Below, piece after piece: positions 16,530 to 25,022 of a stretch of 50,271 nt of DNA; the first letter of the stretch is position 1, and each line of letters begins with the position of its first letter. The notes beneath the pieces were generated by a model, which had not been told where the DNA came from, made no database searches, and saw only the letters and a list, made by a program, of their open reading frames with translations. Source of the DNA: Lachnospiraceae bacterium (GTDB lineage: Bacteria > Bacillota > Clostridia > Lachnospirales > Lachnospiraceae). Location: assembly GCA_024698885.1 (NCBI GenBank), contig JAILQQ010000162.1, positions 1-50,271 of the forward strand. The letters run 5' to 3'. The position numbers and the translations under genes were made by a program.

Positions 16530-18201
16530 TGCCGCGGCCCAGGGAAGCGCCCACATTGCCGCCGATCTTCTTTCCGAGCTTTCCGCCCATGGAGGAGCCG
16601 ATCGCGTTGCCGAATTCGCGGCCGATGGTTCCGGCGGCTGAGGAGGCGACGCCCTTGCCTGCGTTTTTGACGGCAGCCTGCTTTCTCTTTGCTTCCTTTT
16701 CTGCTTCCGCCTGCGCCTTTGCCTCCGCTTTAGCCGCGGCGGCTTCGGCTCTCTGCCGCTCCTTCTCCGCGGCGGCTTCGGCTCTTTGCCTTTCTTTCTC
16801 CGCGGCGGCTTCAGCTTTCTGCCGTTCTTTTTCCGCTGCCGCTTCCGCCTTCTGCCGTTCCTTTTCTGCTTCCGCCGCTTCTTTTTCCTTAGCCGCTGCC
16901 GCTTCCTCTTCGGAAGCCTTGCGCAGAAGGAATTCATAGGCGGAATCCGCGTCTATTTCCTCACTGTATTTCGCATAGAGAGAAGAGTTCTGAATAAACG
17001 ACTGTCTCAAAACCCTGTCAATCGGTCCCATCTGACTCTGCGGCGGCAGGATACCGACCTTTTCCACCATCGTCGGTACGCCGCTTTCATCAAGCACGGA
17101 TACCAAAGCTTCTCCGATCCCGAGATTCAGTAATTCCTCATAGGTATCAAAGGCAGGATTGGCGCGGAAGGACTGGGCCGCCGCCTTTGCCGCCTTCTGC
17201 TCCGCCGGGGTATAGGCATGCAGGGCGTGCTCGATCTTATTCCCGAGCTGCGCGAGGACTTCATCCGGGATATCCCGCGGATTCTGCGTGATAAAGTATA
17301 CACCGATCCCCTTGGAACGGATCAGCTTGACGACCTGGCTGATCTTTTCGAGAAGCTCTTTCGAGGCCGAATCAAAAAGAAGATGCGCCTCGTCAAAGAA
17401 AAATACCATCCGGGGCTTTTCCTGATCTCCCGCTTCCGGCATGGTTTCATAAAGCTCGGAAAGCATCCAGAGCATAAAGCTCGAATACATCGTGGGATTA
17501 TTCACGAGCTTTTCGCATTCCAGCACATTGATCGTGCCCCGGCCCGTTTCGTCTGTCTGGAACCAGTCACGAATATCGAGAGCCGGATCCGTAAAGAACA
17601 GCTCGCCGCCCTCCGCTTCCAGCGCGATGACTGACCGGATGATCGAAGCAAGGCTCTGCTTTGACATATTTCCATAGGAAAGACTGAATTCCTTCGCGTT
17701 TTCCCCGACATAGGTTAAGATCGAGCGGAGATCCTTCGTGTCCACAAGCAAAAGCTCTTCATCATCCGCTATTTTGAAGATCACCTTCAGGATATCCGTC
17801 TGCGTCGGGTTCAGATCCAGGACTTTCGCAAGAAGGATCGGTCCCATTTCGGAAACAGTCGTTCTCAGCGGGATCCCATCCTCCTGATAAACGTCCCAGA
17901 AGACCGTCGGATACGCCTGGAAGCGGAAGCCGTCCGCCGCAAGGCCGAAGCGCGCGATACGCTCCTTCAGATTATCATTTTCCGTGCCGGGATTGCACAT
18001 GCCGGACAGATCTCCCTTGATATCCGCTAAAAAGACCGGTACCCCCATATCGCTGAAGGATTCCGCAAGGACCTTCAGCGTAACGGTTTTTCCCGTGCCG
18101 GTCGCGCCCGCGATCAGGCCGTGTCGGTTTGCCATCCGGGGATAGATACAGATCTTTTTCTCCCCTGCTTTTCCCAGATATATCTTATGATCAGAATACA
18201 T
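16501..18201 (-). CDS. HerA/DUF853-type helicase-like ATPase with coiled-coil tail
   Basis: About 566 residues. The Walker A motif GATGTGKTVTLK is near the N-terminus and Walker B MVFFFDEAHLLF in the middle. GIGVYFITQNPRDIPDEVLAQLGNKIEHAL follows; this is the signature of the DUF853 (HerA C-terminal-like) family of putative DNA-pumping ATPases. The C-terminal 130 residues hold an 11-residue repeat rich in Ala/Glu/Lys (EKERQKAEAAA type), then a Gly-rich tail (GREFGNAIGSSMGGKLGKKIG) found in this family. ATG 18201 is chosen because GGGAGGAAG lies just upstream; the open frame continues 32 codons further without support. It stands alone; the cellular role is unknown. Confidence 0.85.
   Translation of the reverse strand: MYSDHKIYLGKAGEKKICIYPRMANRHGLIAGATGTGKTVTLKVLAESFSDMGVPVFLADIKGDLSGMCNPGTENDNLKERIARFGLAADGFRFQAYPTVFWDVYQEDGIPLRTTVSEMGPILLAKVLDLNPTQTDILKVIFKIADDEELLLVDTKDLRSILTYVGENAKEFSLSYGNMSKQSLASIIRSVIALEAEGGELFFTDPALDIRDWFQTDETGRGTINVLECEKLVNNPTMYSSFMLWMLSELYETMPEAGDQEKPRMVFFFDEAHLLFDSASKELLEKISQVVKLIRSKGIGVYFITQNPRDIPDEVLAQLGNKIEHALHAYTPAEQKAAKAAAQSFRANPAFDTYEELLNLGIGEALVSVLDESGVPTMVEKVGILPPQSQMGPIDRVLRQSFIQNSSLYAKYSEEIDADSAYEFLLRKASEEEAAAAKEKEAAEAEKERQKAEAAAEKERQKAEAAAEKERQRAEAAAEKERQRAEAAAAKAEAKAQAEAEKEAKRKQAAVKNAGKGVASSAAGTIGREFGNAIGSSMGGKLGKKIGGNVGASLGRGIIGTLFRLK
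16735..16880 (-). repeat. 33-bp in-frame tandem repeat (11-residue coiled-coil unit)
   Basis: About four units encoding EKERQ(K/R)AEAAA run through the tail of the HerA-like gene. The DNA copies are similar but not identical, so unit number could change by recombination. They produce long Ala/Arg-rich shadow ORFs on other frames. Confidence 0.7.
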
Positions 18202-18233
18202 GAGCTTCCTCCCTGTATGAGATTTACGCTTAA

Positions 18234-18253
18234 GAATGAACGCCGGTTCATTC
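18234..18253 (-). repeat. H2-type palindrome, single module
   Basis: GAATGAAC-GCCG-GTTCATTC with TTAAGC on its flank matches the H2 module (GAATGAAC ... CTAAGC) of the dispersed family. It lies about 30 bases upstream of the HerA-like gene and about 40 bases before the cysK promoter. Confidence 0.65.
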
Positions 18254-18290
18254 CAATTACAATAAATATGATATAACAGGAACATTGGTC

Positions 18291-18319
18291 TTGACAATCT
18301 GAAAATTCCGGTATATGAT
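18291..18319 (+). promoter_or_regulatory. SigA-type promoter of cysK
   Basis: TTGACA at 18291-18296 and TATGAT at 18314-18319 are separated by exactly 17 bases. The expected start near 18326 gives a leader of under 60 bases, too short for a T-box or S-box riboswitch. Confidence 0.8.
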
Positions 18320-18383
18320 ATAAAACATATTAATCCTGTAGGTTATATATGAATTAGAAGGAAAGCAAAAGGAGGAGACAAAA

Positions 18384-19313
18384 ATGGCAAAGATTTTTAC
18401 ATCGGCAGATCAGTTGATCGGCAATACGCCGCTTCTTGAGTTAACACATCTGGAGAAGGAATATGACTTGAAGGCTAAATTATATGCGAAGCTTGAGTAT
18501 TTTAATCCGGCCGGCTCGGTCAAGGACAGGATCGCCCTGGCAATGATCCGGGAAGCGGAAGAGGCCGGAAAGTTAAAGGAAGGCTCCGTGATCATCGAGC
18601 CCACCTCGGGGAATACCGGGATCGGTCTGGCTTCGGTGGCGGCCGCGAGAGGCTATCGGATCATTATTGTCATGCCGGAGACCATGTCCGTGGAAAGACG
18701 GCAGCTGATGAAGGCTTACGGCGCGGAGCTTGTGCTGACCGACGGCGCGAAGGGAATGAAGGGAGCGATCGCGAAGGCGGAGGAGTTGGCAAAGGAAACG
18801 CCGAACAGCTTTATCCCCGGACAGTTCGTCAATCCCGCAAATCCCAAGGCCCATTTTGAAAAAACCGGTCCCGAGATCTATGAAGATACCGACGGGACGG
18901 TGGATATTTTCGTGGCAGGCGTCGGTACCGGCGGGACTATTACCGGTGTCGGAAAATATCTGAAGTCAAAGAAACCGGATGTGAAGGTGGTAGCGGTGGA
19001 ACCGGCCTCCTCCCCGGTGCTTTCCACGGGTAACGCGGGACCTCATAAGATCCAGGGGATCGGTGCCGGATTTGTGCCGGATGTACTGGATACCGGGATA
19101 TATGACGAGATCATAACCGTAACGAACGAAGATGCCTTTGAAACCGGCAAAAAGATCGGAAAAACAGAGGGGGTGTTAGTAGGGATCTCCTCCGGCGCCG
19201 CTGTTTTCGCAGCGCTCAAGCTGGCGCAGGAAGCGGAAAACGCAGGAAAGAATATCGTTGTCCTGCTGCCGGATACGGGCGATCGCTACCTTTCCACGCC
19301 CCTCTTCAGTTAA
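18384..19313 (+). CDS. cysK: Cysteine synthase A (O-acetylserine sulfhydrylase)
   Basis: A 309-residue PLP enzyme that makes cysteine from O-acetylserine and sulfide. The PLP lysine is K47 in NPAGSVKDR; the substrate loop [10 protein letters not shown], the phosphate-binding GTGGTITG and the C-terminal [13 protein letters not shown] are intact. Length is standard. AAAGGAGGAG gives a strong ribosome site and a near-consensus SigA promoter lies upstream, so it is probably a single-gene unit with high expression. It converges with the small membrane protein gene, with 3 bases between stops. Confidence 0.97.
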   Translation: MAKIFTSADQLIGNTPLLELTHLEKEYDLKAKLYAKLEYFNPAGSVKDRIALAMIREAEEAGKLKEGSVIIEPTSGNTGIGLASVAAARGYRIIIVMPETMSVERRQLMKAYGAELVLTDGAKGMKGAIAKAEELAKETPNSFIPGQFVNPANPKAHFEKTGPEIYEDTDGTVDIFVAGVGTGGTITGVGKYLKSKKPDVKVVAVEPASSPVLSTGNAGPHKIQGIGAGFVPDVLDTGIYDEIITVTNEDAFETGKKIGKTEGVLVGISSGAAVFAALKLAQEAENAGKNIVVLLPDTGDRYLSTPLFS

Positions 19314-19316
19314 CCA

Positions 19317-19799
19317 TTATTTCTTATTAATGGGCTTCGCCCCTGCTTTTTCCTGCAGATTTTCGACAGCCCGCTTAAAGAAGCTTTTTTTCTTAACCTC
19401 TTTCGGGGCCTGCTGTCCATGCAGCCCCTTGACGCCGAGAATGTAAATACCGCTGACGGTGGCCTTCACTTCCTTTTTTACCGGCACATCGTCGAAGATC
19501 TTTTCATCACAGACCATACTCATGATCTGTGGCCCGACCTTTGCCTTTACGATCGGAAGCTTCGACCACCGCAGGTATTTCGGCGTCTGGTCTATCACCA
19601 CCTGCGGAAGTCCCGATTCCGTCACCTTTAGTCGTTTTTTATCAATGATCAGCATCGAAACCGTCTGCTTATAAGCCTGCATCTGCTCTTCCTGCTCCGC
19701 CTGCTTCTTCTGCGCCCGCTTTCCGAAGAAATACAGCGCCACCAGCAGACCGATCAGGACCACCAGCACAATGATCAGGATGATCAATCCCTTTGACAT
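19317..19799 (-). CDS. Small membrane-anchored protein, unknown function
   Basis: 160 residues, family not recognised. One strong N-terminal membrane helix (about residues 4-25, GLIILIIVLVVLIGLLVALYFF) is followed by a Lys/Gln-rich coil (KRAQKKQAEQEEQMQAYKQ) and a compact domain with TVSMLIIDKKRLKVTESGLPQVV and IVKAKVGPQIMSMVCDEKIFDDVPV. A Lys-rich tail (KEVKKKSFFKRAVENLQEKAG) ends the protein. The topology suggests a cytoplasmic domain tethered to the membrane. The ribosome site GGGAGGAAAG is strong, supporting a real gene. It is divergent from the trigger-factor-like lipoprotein gene. Confidence 0.75.
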   Translation of the reverse strand: MSKGLIILIIVLVVLIGLLVALYFFGKRAQKKQAEQEEQMQAYKQTVSMLIIDKKRLKVTESGLPQVVIDQTPKYLRWSKLPIVKAKVGPQIMSMVCDEKIFDDVPVKKEVKATVSGIYILGVKGLHGQQAPKEVKKKSFFKRAVENLQEKAGAKPINKK

Positions 19800-19931
19800 A
19801 GCTTTCCTCCCAAAACCTCTGTTTATTCTGTTCTATCTATATAAAACCAATGCGGCTTTTTCATTCTATCATATATATCAAACTCTGCACAACCAAAATC
19901 CGCAAGCTGCTGATCGGACAGTAAAATCCGC

Positions 19932-19960
19932 TTTCCATTGCCGGAAGAGTGTGCTATGAT
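19932..19960 (+). promoter_or_regulatory. Candidate extended -10 promoter of the trigger-factor-like lipoprotein gene
   Basis: TATGAT at 19955-19960 is preceded by TGC (extended -10) and, 17 bases upstream, by TTTCCA (19932-19937). Transcription would start near 19967. The in-frame ATG at 19956 would then lie within the -10, which argues for the TTG start at 20004. Confidence 0.45.
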
Positions 19961-20003
19961 TAACGTAGATAAGAATGTTTTTCGGCGCAGAAAGGGTAAT
20001 TTT

Positions 20004-21092
20004 TTGAAACGCATCACAAAATTTGCCGTGTTGACGCTTTTGCTCCTGCTGGTTGGCCTGACGGCCGGCTGCAAAGAGGATAAAGAGGCGGAGACGGAAG
20101 GCACAGGACCTCAGATAAACGCGCTTGACTATATCGAGCTTGGCCAATATAAGGGGCTTTCGGTCAAAAGAATGGCCACGGACGTTACGGACGAAGAGGT
20201 GGAGCAGGCGCTGCAGGCGGATCTGTTACCCGCTGCGGAGTACGAGGAGATCACGGATCACGATGACGTCCGGAAGGGCGATATCGCGAATATAGATTTC
20301 GTCGGAAAAAAGGACGGTGTGGCCTTTGACGGCGGGACCGGCAGCGATTACGATCTGGAGATCGGATCGGGAACCTTTATCCCCGGCTTTGAGGATCAGA
20401 TGATCGGAATGAAGGTGGGGGAGACGAAGGATCTGAACCTGACCTTCCCGGAGAACTACGGCGCAGAGGAACTGGCGGGAGAGGACGTTGTTTTTGAGGT
20501 AACAGTCAATGGCCTGAAGAAGGAAGCCGAAGCCGCGATCACCGATGAGACCGTAAAAAACTATACAAACGGGGAATATACCACGGTGGATGCCTATAAG
20601 CAGAAGCTGAAGGAGGATATAATCACCGGCAACGAGCAGTACGCGGATTCCGCCGTCTATACCGAGCTGTGGGAGATGGCCGTGGATAACGCGAAGGTAA
20701 AGGGAGAGCTGCCGAAGGAGCTTGTTGAGGATAAAAAGGAGAGGATGAAGCGCAACGCGCTTTCCTATGCCGAAAGCTATCACCTTACCATGGAGGAATT
20801 TCTGAACCAGTCCATGGGCGTCACCGAGGAGGAGTTTGAGCAGGAGACCGCGGATTACGCCCTGAAGGCCGCCAAGGAGACGCTTGTTTTAAACGCGATC
20901 GCGGAAACAGAGGGACTTACGGTAACGGATGAGGACCTCGAGACCGGCATCGATACCTATGTCGAGCTCTATCAGTATCCCTCCCGTGAGGACTTCCTCA
21001 ATACGACGGATATGGATGAGTTCCGGGAGTATATCCTCGAATCCAAGGTGCAGAAGTTTTTAGCGGACAATGCCGTTATCGAACAGCAATAA
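20004..21092 (+). CDS. Lipoprotein with FKBP and trigger-factor C-terminal domains
   Basis: About 362 residues from a TTG start at 20004 (ribosome site AAAGGG, 7-nt gap). This start yields a clean lipoprotein signal, KRITKFAVLTLLLLLVGLTAGC, lipidated at Cys23; the ATG at 19956 would add a basic 16-residue extension. The body holds an FKBP-type peptidyl-prolyl isomerase domain (VRKGDIANIDFVGKKDGVAF, GSGTFIPGFEDQMIGMKVGE) followed by a helical trigger-factor C-terminal-like domain. The ribosome-binding domain of true trigger factor is absent and replaced by the signal peptide. It should therefore act as a folding helper for exported proteins on the outer face of the membrane. It is followed 31 bases later by asnS. 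Confidence 0.85.
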   Translation: MKRITKFAVLTLLLLLVGLTAGCKEDKEAETEGTGPQINALDYIELGQYKGLSVKRMATDVTDEEVEQALQADLLPAAEYEEITDHDDVRKGDIANIDFVGKKDGVAFDGGTGSDYDLEIGSGTFIPGFEDQMIGMKVGETKDLNLTFPENYGAEELAGEDVVFEVTVNGLKKEAEAAITDETVKNYTNGEYTTVDAYKQKLKEDIITGNEQYADSAVYTELWEMAVDNAKVKGELPKELVEDKKERMKRNALSYAESYHLTMEEFLNQSMGVTEEEFEQETADYALKAAKETLVLNAIAETEGLTVTDEDLETGIDTYVELYQYPSREDFLNTTDMDEFREYILESKVQKFLADNAVIEQQ

Positions 21093-21123
21093 TATATAAA
21101 TTTTAAAGAAAGCAGGAAAGAAC

Positions 21124-22515
21124 ATGCAGCAGTTAGTTACCATCAAAGAAATCTTTAAGGACCGGGAGGCCTATCTGAACAAGGAGGTTTCCATCGGAGG
21201 ATGGATCCGCAATATCCGGGATTCGAAGACCTTCGGCTTTATCATGGTCAATGACGGCTCCTATTTTGAGCCGGTTCAGGTCGTTTATTCCGATAAACTG
21301 GAAAACTTTAAGGAGATCTCCGCGCTCAATATCGGGGCCGCGCTTATTATAAAGGGCACGCTTGTTCCGACGCCGGAGGCCAAACAGCCCTTTGAGATCC
21401 AGGCATCCGAGATTTTCGTAGAGGGCGCTTCCACGCCGGATTATCCGATCCAGAACAAGCGGCATACCTTTGAATATCTCCGTACGGTTTCGCATCTCAG
21501 ATCCCGTACCAATACGTTCCAGGCCGTTTTCCGGGTCCGGTCCTTAGCCGCCTTTGCGATCCATAAATTCTTCCAGGAGAGAAATTTCGTCTATGTGCAT
21601 ACGCCGATCATCACCGGGAGCGACGCGGAGGGAGCCGGCGAAATGTTCCAGGTTACGACCCTTGATCTGGCTGACGTTCCGAAGACCGATGCCGGCGAGG
21701 TGGATTATACGCAGGACTTTTTCAATAAGCCGACAAATCTTACCGTCAGCGGACAGCTGAACGTGGAGACCTTCGCGATGGCTTTTAGGAACGTCTATAC
21801 CTTCGGACCTACCTTCCGCGCGGAAAATTCCAATACGACCAGGCACGCGGCGGAGTTCTGGATGATCGAGCCGGAGATCGCCTTCGGTGATCTGGAGGAC
21901 AATATGCAGCTGGCGGAAGCCATGATCAAATATATAATAACTTACGTTATGGAAAATGCGCCCGAGGAAATGAATTTCTTCAACCAGTTCGTGGACAAGG
22001 GCCTGATCGAAAGGCTTCAGCATGTAGTCAGCTCCGATTTCGGACGGGTCACCTATACCGATGCGGTGGAGATCCTGAAAAAGCATAATGATGAATTTGA
22101 ATACAAGGTGGAATGGGGCTGCGACCTTCAGACCGAGCATGAGCGCTTCCTGACGGAAAAGGAATTCAAACGGCCTGTATTTGTAACCGACTATCCGAAG
22201 GATATCAAGGCCTTCTATATGAAGCAGAACGATGACGGGAAGACAGTTGCGGCGATGGATTGCCTCGTACCGGCCATCGGCGAGATCATTGGCGGCAGTC
22301 AGAGAGAAGAGGATTTTGATAAGCTGTTGGCCAGAATGCAGGAGCTTAAATTAAACAGAGAGGATTATGAGTTCTATCTGGATCTCAGAAAGTACGGAAC
22401 CGTCACGCATTCCGGATACGGACTGGGCTTTGAACGGATGGTGATGTATCTGACGGGGATGCAGAATATCCGGGACGTTGTACCGTTCCCGCGTACAGTA
22501 GGAAACTGCGATTAA
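21124..22515 (+). CDS. asnS: Asparaginyl-tRNA synthetase
   Basis: A 463-residue class IIb aminoacyl-tRNA synthetase that charges tRNA-Asn in the cytoplasm. The N-terminal OB-fold anticodon-binding domain ([25 protein letters not shown]) is followed by the class II core. Motif 2 is in [21 protein letters not shown], and motif 3 in [27 protein letters not shown]. Length is standard. Only 31 bases separate it from the preceding lipoprotein gene, and there is no room for a T-box leader, so it is likely read from the upstream promoter. Confidence 0.97.
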   Translation: MQQLVTIKEIFKDREAYLNKEVSIGGWIRNIRDSKTFGFIMVNDGSYFEPVQVVYSDKLENFKEISALNIGAALIIKGTLVPTPEAKQPFEIQASEIFVEGASTPDYPIQNKRHTFEYLRTVSHLRSRTNTFQAVFRVRSLAAFAIHKFFQERNFVYVHTPIITGSDAEGAGEMFQVTTLDLADVPKTDAGEVDYTQDFFNKPTNLTVSGQLNVETFAMAFRNVYTFGPTFRAENSNTTRHAAEFWMIEPEIAFGDLEDNMQLAEAMIKYIITYVMENAPEEMNFFNQFVDKGLIERLQHVVSSDFGRVTYTDAVEILKKHNDEFEYKVEWGCDLQTEHERFLTEKEFKRPVFVTDYPKDIKAFYMKQNDDGKTVAAMDCLVPAIGEIIGGSQREEDFDKLLARMQELKLNREDYEFYLDLRKYGTVTHSGYGLGFERMVMYLTGMQNIRDVVPFPRTVGNCD

Positions 22516-22530
22516 GATACTAGAGGAAAT

Positions 22531-22699
22531 GATCCGGTCTGCGGGCAGACCGGATCGGAATGAACCAAGGTTCATTCCTAAGCACACGATTCGCAAGCGA
22601 ATCGGCGCAGAAAGGAAATGATCCGGTCTGCGGGCAGACCGGATCGGAATGAACCAAGGTTCATTCCTAAGCAAACGATTCGCAAGCGAATCGGCGCAG
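22531..22699 (+). repeat. Tandem duplicate of the full H1-H2-H3 palindromic repeat
   Basis: Two 80-base units (22531-22610 and 22620-22699, period 89) differ at one base. Each holds H1 (GATCCGGTCTG-CGGG-CAGACCGGATC), H2 (GGAATGAACC-AA-GGTTCATTCC), TAAGCACA and H3 (CGATTCGC-AA-GCGAATCG), then GGCGCAG. It fills the gap between asnS and the NlpC/P60 gene, and its end abuts that gene's ribosome site. Confidence 0.85.
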
Positions 22700-22711
22700 A
22701 GGGGTAAGGGG

Positions 22712-24001
22712 ATGAAAAAAAGAATCTGCTGCGTGCTGATGGCGGGGGTAATCGGCGCGCTATCCATGTTCGGACTTCCTGTTTCCGTAATGGCCACCAA
22801 AAAGACTGATGCGCAGGACCAGAAAAAGGAAGCGGAGAACAAACTCAATTCCGTAAACGAAGATATCGATGAGCTTTCCGAGAACAAGGAAGCCCTGGAA
22901 GAGGAGCTGGCGACGTTTGACGCCGAGCTTGTCGATCTTTTGCTGACCGTGGATATCATCGAAGAGGATATCAACAATAAAAAGCTGGAGATCGATCAGG
23001 CCACCGCGGATTACGAAGCGGCAAAGCAGAAGGAGCAGGAACAGCTCGAGGCCATGAAACGCCGCATCAAATTCATGTATGAAAAGGGCGACATGTCCTA
23101 TTTCGAGCTGCTGATCAAATCCCAGAGCATTTCGGAGCTCGTGAACAAATCGGACTATGTGGAAAAGCTGTATGCCTATGACCGGAAGCTCTTAGACAAC
23201 TATCAGCAGACCAAGGAAGAGGTATATGCTTTAAAGACGAGCCTCGAAAGCGAGATGACGGACCTCGAGGAGCTGCACGCGGATTACGAGGAACAGTCGC
23301 GGACGCTGCAGAGCATGATCGACGAAAAGCGGGAAAGCATCGAGGGCTTTGATGAGCAGTTAGCCTCCGCCCAGCAAAAGGCCAACGAGTATAAGGAAGA
23401 GATCAAGCAGCAGACGGCGGTCATCAAGCAGATCGAAGCCGAGGAGGAAGCGGCCAGAAAGGCGGAGGAGGCCAGAAAGAAAGCCGAAGAGGAAGCCAGA
23501 AAGAAGGCTGAGGAGGAAGCAAAGAAAAAGGCCGAGGAAGAGGCGAAAAATAAAGACAGCGGGCAGAGCAGCGACTCGGGAGACCAGAATAACGAGGAAA
23601 GCCATGAGGAAGGATCCGGGGAAGAGCAGAAAAACTACGATAATTCACCCGGCAATTCCAGTAAAGGACAGGAGATCGCCAATTACGCGCTGCAGTTTGT
23701 CGGCAATCCCTATGTGCCCGGCGGGACCAGCCTGACCGAGGGCTGCGACTGTTCCGGCTTTACACAGGGCGTTTACAGCCATTTCGGCATTTCCATACCG
23801 CGGAATTCTTCTTCCCAGTCCGTCGCGGGACGGGAGGTCAGTTATGAATCCGCGCAGCCGGGGGATATCATCTACTATGGCGGCCACGTGGGCATCTATA
23901 TCGGAAACGGCCAGATCGTTCATGCCAGCACGCCTGCCACCGGCATCCGCGTCACCAACGCGCTCTACCGTTCCGTTATTTCGGTGAGACGCTTTGTCTG
24001 A
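22712..24001 (+). CDS. Coiled-coil NlpC/P60 peptidoglycan hydrolase
   Basis: 429 residues. A signal peptide (KKRICCVLMAGVIGALSMFG ... VMA) leads to a long coiled coil (about residues 30-270) of the CwlO/PcsB type. A Lys/Glu/Ala-rich repeat (RKKAEEEARKKAEEEAKKK) and a Ser/Asn/Gly linker follow. The C-terminal NlpC/P60 domain has catalytic Cys in GCDCSGFTQGVY, His in GGHVGIYIGNG and a second polar site in IVHASTP. Such proteins are exported endopeptidases that cut peptidoglycan cross-links during growth or separation. The upstream in-frame extension is only repeat sequence, so ATG 22712 (after GAGGGG) is taken. Confidence 0.92.
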   Translation: MKKRICCVLMAGVIGALSMFGLPVSVMATKKTDAQDQKKEAENKLNSVNEDIDELSENKEALEEELATFDAELVDLLLTVDIIEEDINNKKLEIDQATADYEAAKQKEQEQLEAMKRRIKFMYEKGDMSYFELLIKSQSISELVNKSDYVEKLYAYDRKLLDNYQQTKEEVYALKTSLESEMTDLEELHADYEEQSRTLQSMIDEKRESIEGFDEQLASAQQKANEYKEEIKQQTAVIKQIEAEEEAARKAEEARKKAEEEARKKAEEEAKKKAEEEAKNKDSGQSSDSGDQNNEESHEEGSGEEQKNYDNSPGNSSKGQEIANYALQFVGNPYVPGGTSLTEGCDCSGFTQGVYSHFGISIPRNSSSQSVAGREVSYESAQPGDIIYYGGHVGIYIGNGQIVHASTPATGIRVTNALYRSVISVRRFV

Positions 24002-24017
24002 AAATATCAGGAGACTG

Positions 24018-24057
24018 CGGAGCAGGAAGTGAAAGCTTCCTGCTCCGTTCTTTTTTA
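24018..24057 (+). terminator. Rho-independent terminator after the NlpC/P60 gene
   Basis: A 12-bp perfect stem CGGAGCAGGAAG / CTTCCTGCTCCG closes a six-base loop and is followed by TTCTTTTTT. Confidence 0.93.
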
Positions 24058-24161
24058 TGAGCGGGAGTTATGGCGTTTTCGTATAGCGGAATGGCTGCTA
24101 TTATAGTAAAATATACGATGACAATGTAACAAGTTTGGGACCAGACATCGGGAGAAATATC

Positions 24162-25022
24162 ATGAGTGTCATACAGATTTCAGAAGAAACCGCATATCAA
24201 TATGCCGGACGGATCCCGCCGGAGCTTTTAAATGATCTGGAACGCGAATATTTCAAGGGACTGGCCGTAAAAAACGACGACACAGAGGCGTCTGAGGCCG
24301 TGATCATCTGGACGCTTTTACGGGTAGATGACGAGAATACCCCTACGGAAGCGGAGATCCTCTGGTTCCGGGCGGATGACGAGCCGGCCGGAGAGGAGCT
24401 TTTTGCAGCCTTTGAGCAGGATATAAAAGAGGAACAGGTCGAAAGCGTCAGCTTCGAACTGGAAACCCTGACAGCTGTTGAGAAGAACGTATTAAAGAAG
24501 ACGGGATTTAAGGTTGCCGAGGCGGAAAGCAGGGATATCTGCGTAACGATCGGCGATATGGCAGCGCTTTCCTTTAATAAGAAGGACAAAAAACCGCCCG
24601 AATATATTATGAGCCTGTCGGATATCACCACCAGCCAGTTCAAGACCGGGATCATGACCAGCATCTTTTACGGAAGATACGGCATCGCGGATGATCTGCC
24701 GTTTCTGCCCATGACCCGTTATGATCCGGATATTTCGAGCTGTGTCATAACAGATGATACGGTGAACGGTTTTCTGCTCATTCACAAAACGCTGACGGGA
24801 GAGTTTATCGTGGAGCTGCTTTTTGCCACAGAGCCCGACGCGAATATCAACCTGCTCAACATGATGCGCTTTTCGACAAACGCCGCCGCAGAGCTCTGCG
24901 AGGCAGAGGATAAGGTGATCCTGAGAAGACATAATACCGCGTCGGAGGCTCTTGTGCATAAGCTGTTTCCGGACCGGAAGGGAGATTTGATCATGAAGGG
25001 GGAAAAGCGGTATGGAAATTAA
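24162..25022 (+). CDS. Degenerate tandem GNAT-like protein
   Basis: 286 residues from ATG 24162 (GGGAGAA 6 nt upstream). It has the two-domain layout of the tandem acetyltransferase at 49.1-49.9 kb. The segment LTAVEKNVLKKTGFKVAEA parallels the helix-strand end of a first GNAT domain, and SLSDITTSQFKTGIMTS starts a second domain. No clear acetyl-CoA loop (R/Q-x-x-G-x-G/A) is seen, so it may bind rather than transfer, or the family may be too divergent to recognise by eye. It opens the four-gene plus-strand unit reaching to the giant coiled-coil gene and overlaps the next gene by 11 bases. Confidence 0.55.
   Translation: MSVIQISEETAYQYAGRIPPELLNDLEREYFKGLAVKNDDTEASEAVIIWTLLRVDDENTPTEAEILWFRADDEPAGEELFAAFEQDIKEEQVESVSFELETLTAVEKNVLKKTGFKVAEAESRDICVTIGDMAALSFNKKDKKPPEYIMSLSDITTSQFKTGIMTSIFYGRYGIADDLPFLPMTRYDPDISSCVITDDTVNGFLLIHKTLTGEFIVELLFATEPDANINLLNMMRFSTNAAAELCEAEDKVILRRHNTASEALVHKLFPDRKGDLIMKGEKRYGN

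Noticed and set aside
18327..18348. Imperfect dyad (ATATTAATCC...GGTTATAT) after the cysK promoter, considered as a CymR-like operator
   Set aside because: The two arms only match if bases are bulged, and the sequence does not clearly fit a known CymR box.
19823..20104. Minus-strand ORF in the divergent gap with a plausible-looking end (LLSDQQLADFGCAEFDIYDRM)
   Set aside because: The start half is antisense to the lipoprotein signal region, there is no ribosome site, and it would run through the putative promoter of the flanking genes. Kept out for lack of support.
21093..21123. T-box leader before asnS
   Set aside because: Only 31 bases separate asnS from the preceding gene, far too few for a T-box.
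22531..22699. CRISPR array
   Set aside because: Only two units, each itself made of hairpins, with a nine-base interval instead of spacers, and no cas genes.
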